From Nitrospirales bacterium (lineage in GTDB: Bacteria; Nitrospirota; Nitrospiria; Nitrospirales; UBA8639), in contig BQIY01000219.1 of assembly GCA_021604265.1 (NCBI GenBank), forward strand, positions 1-5,140: a DNA stretch of 5,140 nucleotides, given 5' to 3'. Below the pieces are notes generated by a model. The model did no database searches. It saw nothing but the letters and a program-made list of their open reading frames with translations, and was not told where the DNA came from. Both the position numbers and the translations under genes were made by a program. Shown here piece after piece: positions 3,889-5,140 of this stretch. The first letter of the stretch is position 1; each line of letters begins with the position of its first letter.

Positions 3889-5140
3889 TTAGTGCTCTGG
3901 CCCCAGCGGCTTAAAGGTAATCAACAGCTGCGGCAACAATGTAAGAGAGCCGACAAGCGCGACCAACATCGCGAGGCTGGTGAGCAGGCCAAATACAATG
4001 GTCGGTATAAAATTGGATAGCGCCAGAATCGAGAAGCCGGCGACAATCGTCATGGAGGTAAAATACATCGCCCTGCCGATGCTGTTGTGGCAGAAGAACA
4101 TCGTCTCGCGATAGTTGCCGAAACGCGGGAACTCCCGGTTAAAACGGTGCATGTAGTGGATGGTATTGTCGACGCCGATGCCGACCGAGATCGCGGCGAT
4201 GGTAATCGTCATGATGTCCAGCGGAATGCCAAGCCAGCCCATGATGCCCAACACGAAGGTCGCCGCGATGGCGTTGGGGATGATGCAAATGACGGCGATT
4301 TTCAATGAGCGAAACAGCACCATGAACATGAGCATGATCACCAGCATCACAACACCCAGGGTTAGAATCTGCGACTGGTAGAGACTCTGCAGTACATTGT
4401 TGTACAGCACCAGAATACCCGTTACGTTCACCGCGGAGTCTTCGAAGCCGAACTGTTCTTCGACACCGGCCTCTATCCGTTTTAACAGCTCATCGCGTTT
4501 CAGGTTCGGGTCCGACTCGATGACCCGAACGTTGAACCTTAGCTGATTATGTTCTATGGAGACGAAGGGGTTTAGCACCGTATCTTTAAGCGCCTCTGGA
4601 ATTCTGGTGTAGAGTACCGCCCACAGGAAACTGTCGATGGGTTCGGCGCCATTGAGAATCTCTGCCAGTTGGATGACGCCGCCGAAGGAAAGAACCTTGC
4701 CTGTCTGAGGGTCGGCGTCCAGGTATTCGTGAATGCGTTTAACCTGGTCCATTTTCTCCGCGGTGAACCAGTAGGCTTCATCGTCCGAGCTGCTGTCTCC
4801 GAAGCCGAAGCCGTCGTCGAAGCCATCGTCGAATTCGTCCTCGACCACCGGTAAATCGACGACCAAATCGAAGGAGAGCGTTCCTCCCAGCTTCTCATCG
4901 AACAGGGTCATGCCCTGGAATATCTCCGTCTTCTCGCGGAAGTAATCGATGAAGCTATTCTCTACCTGTAATCGGGTCAGCCCTATCACACTTAGCAGTA
5001 ACACCGCGCCGTACAAATAGAGAATCCGATTCTGCAGCCTGTCTGTAATACCCGCCAGGGCGGAGGTCAAATTTAGCTTTAGGTCCGAGGAAAGTGCCGT
5101 GGGGTCCTTAGGTAACAGACTCATGATTGCCGGAAACAGG
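3889..5140 (-). CDS. RND/MMPL-superfamily exporter, C-terminal half (runs off right edge)
   Basis: 417 in-frame codons, open through the right edge; the internal ATG at 5124 is unlikely to be the true start because LFPAIMSLLPK around it looks like the end of TM6 of a 12-helix RND protein. Numbering from that Met: TM7 (about 33-50), a periplasmic loop (51-250), then five helices at about 253-271, 275-296, 300-318, 353-371 and 376-402, the normal second-half topology. ISVGIGVDNTIHYMHRF (312-328), with an Asp in TM10, is typical of COG1033 'predicted exporters of the RND superfamily'. It ends naturally in LLPQLLITFKPLGPEH. The substrate is unknown (lipids or other hydrophobics are common in the group). 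The loop carries an acidic insert, EDEFDDGFDDGFGFGD (95-110). The gene is a chromosomal flank of the array, not a cassette: no attC follows it closely. Confidence 0.92.
   Translation of the reverse strand, partial: LFPAIMSLLPKDPTALSSDLKLNLTSALAGITDRLQNRILYLYGAVLLLSVIGLTRLQVENSFIDYFREKTEIFQGMTLFDEKLGGTLSFDLVVDLPVVEDEFDDGFDDGFGFGDSSSDDEAYWFTAEKMDQVKRIHEYLDADPQTGKVLSFGGVIQLAEILNGAEPIDSFLWAVLYTRIPEALKDTVLNPFVSIEHNQLRFNVRVIESDPNLKRDELLKRIEAGVEEQFGFEDSAVNVTGILVLYNNVLQSLYQSQILTLGVVMLVIMLMFMVLFRSLKIAVICIIPNAIAATFVLGIMGWLGIPLDIMTITIAAISVGIGVDNTIHYMHRFNREFPRFGNYRETMFFCHNSIGRAMYFTSMTIVAGFSILALSNFIPTIVFGLLTSLAMLVALVGSLTLLPQLLITFKPLGPEH

Noticed and set aside
3820..4308. Plus-strand ORFs opposite the exporter gene
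   Set aside because: Low-complexity His/Asp/Arg-rich products that mirror the GC-rich codons of a clear RND gene.
4572..4898. Minus-strand 108-aa ORF inside the exporter gene
   Set aside because: A shifted frame of the RND gene, rich in Ser/Thr/Arg, with no family likeness.
1..5140. CRISPR array, tRNA or rRNA genes, insertion-sequence transposase
   Set aside because: No regularly spaced identical repeats, no cloverleaf-like segments and no transposase-like ORF were seen; the recurring motifs are attC cores.

Overview
The window reads as an integron gene-cassette array without a visible integrase gene. It lies between the 3' half of a chromosomal RND/MMPL-type exporter gene (right edge) and the start of an alpha/beta-hydrolase gene (left edge). 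All convincing genes are on the minus strand. The host looks like a Gram-negative bacterium, probably a gammaproteobacterium: it has an RND exporter of the COG1033 type, a LexA box of the gammaproteobacterial CTGT-N8-ACAG form, and mixed attC sites. This is inference; no marker gene fixes the taxon.

Layout, read right to left in the direction of transcription. (1) 5140-3889: C-terminal half of an RND/MMPL-family exporter, cut by the window edge. (2) 3888-3381: about 500 bases with no convincing gene. It holds two tiny doubtful ORFs, a near-consensus LexA box (3502-3517) and an imperfect inverted-repeat segment (3381-3480). (3) 3380-3308: a recombination-site-like block (attI or atypical attC) that opens the array. 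(4) Five cassettes, each made of an ORF or ORF pair followed by an attC site of 57-90 bp: a 107-aa orphan basic protein; an 86-aa protein resembling the L7/L12 C-terminal domain; a 171-aa DUF6584-like protein with a C-terminal membrane anchor; an overlapping DUF4160/DUF2442 pair that looks like a toxin-antitoxin module; and a 296-aa protein with a PD-(D/E)XK nuclease-like core. (5) 270-1: the first 90 codons of an HSL-type alpha/beta hydrolase, which is either the next cassette or the far chromosomal flank.

The attC calls rest on direct reading. Each has an inverse core ending in AAC followed by AA, and a terminal GTT-type core. In three of the five I could pair the inner L''/L' arms with one unpaired extrahelical base on the L'' side, the usual attC signature. 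One terminal core (1371-1377) is degenerate (GCTAAGT). No intI gene or fragment is visible, but the LexA box lies on the side of the first recombination site where an integrase promoter would be expected. The best reading is a platform that has lost intI, or a cluster of attC sites lacking an integrase. The most interesting cargo is the PD-(D/E)XK-like protein, a possible defence nuclease, and the DUF4160/DUF2442 pair, which may stabilise the array.
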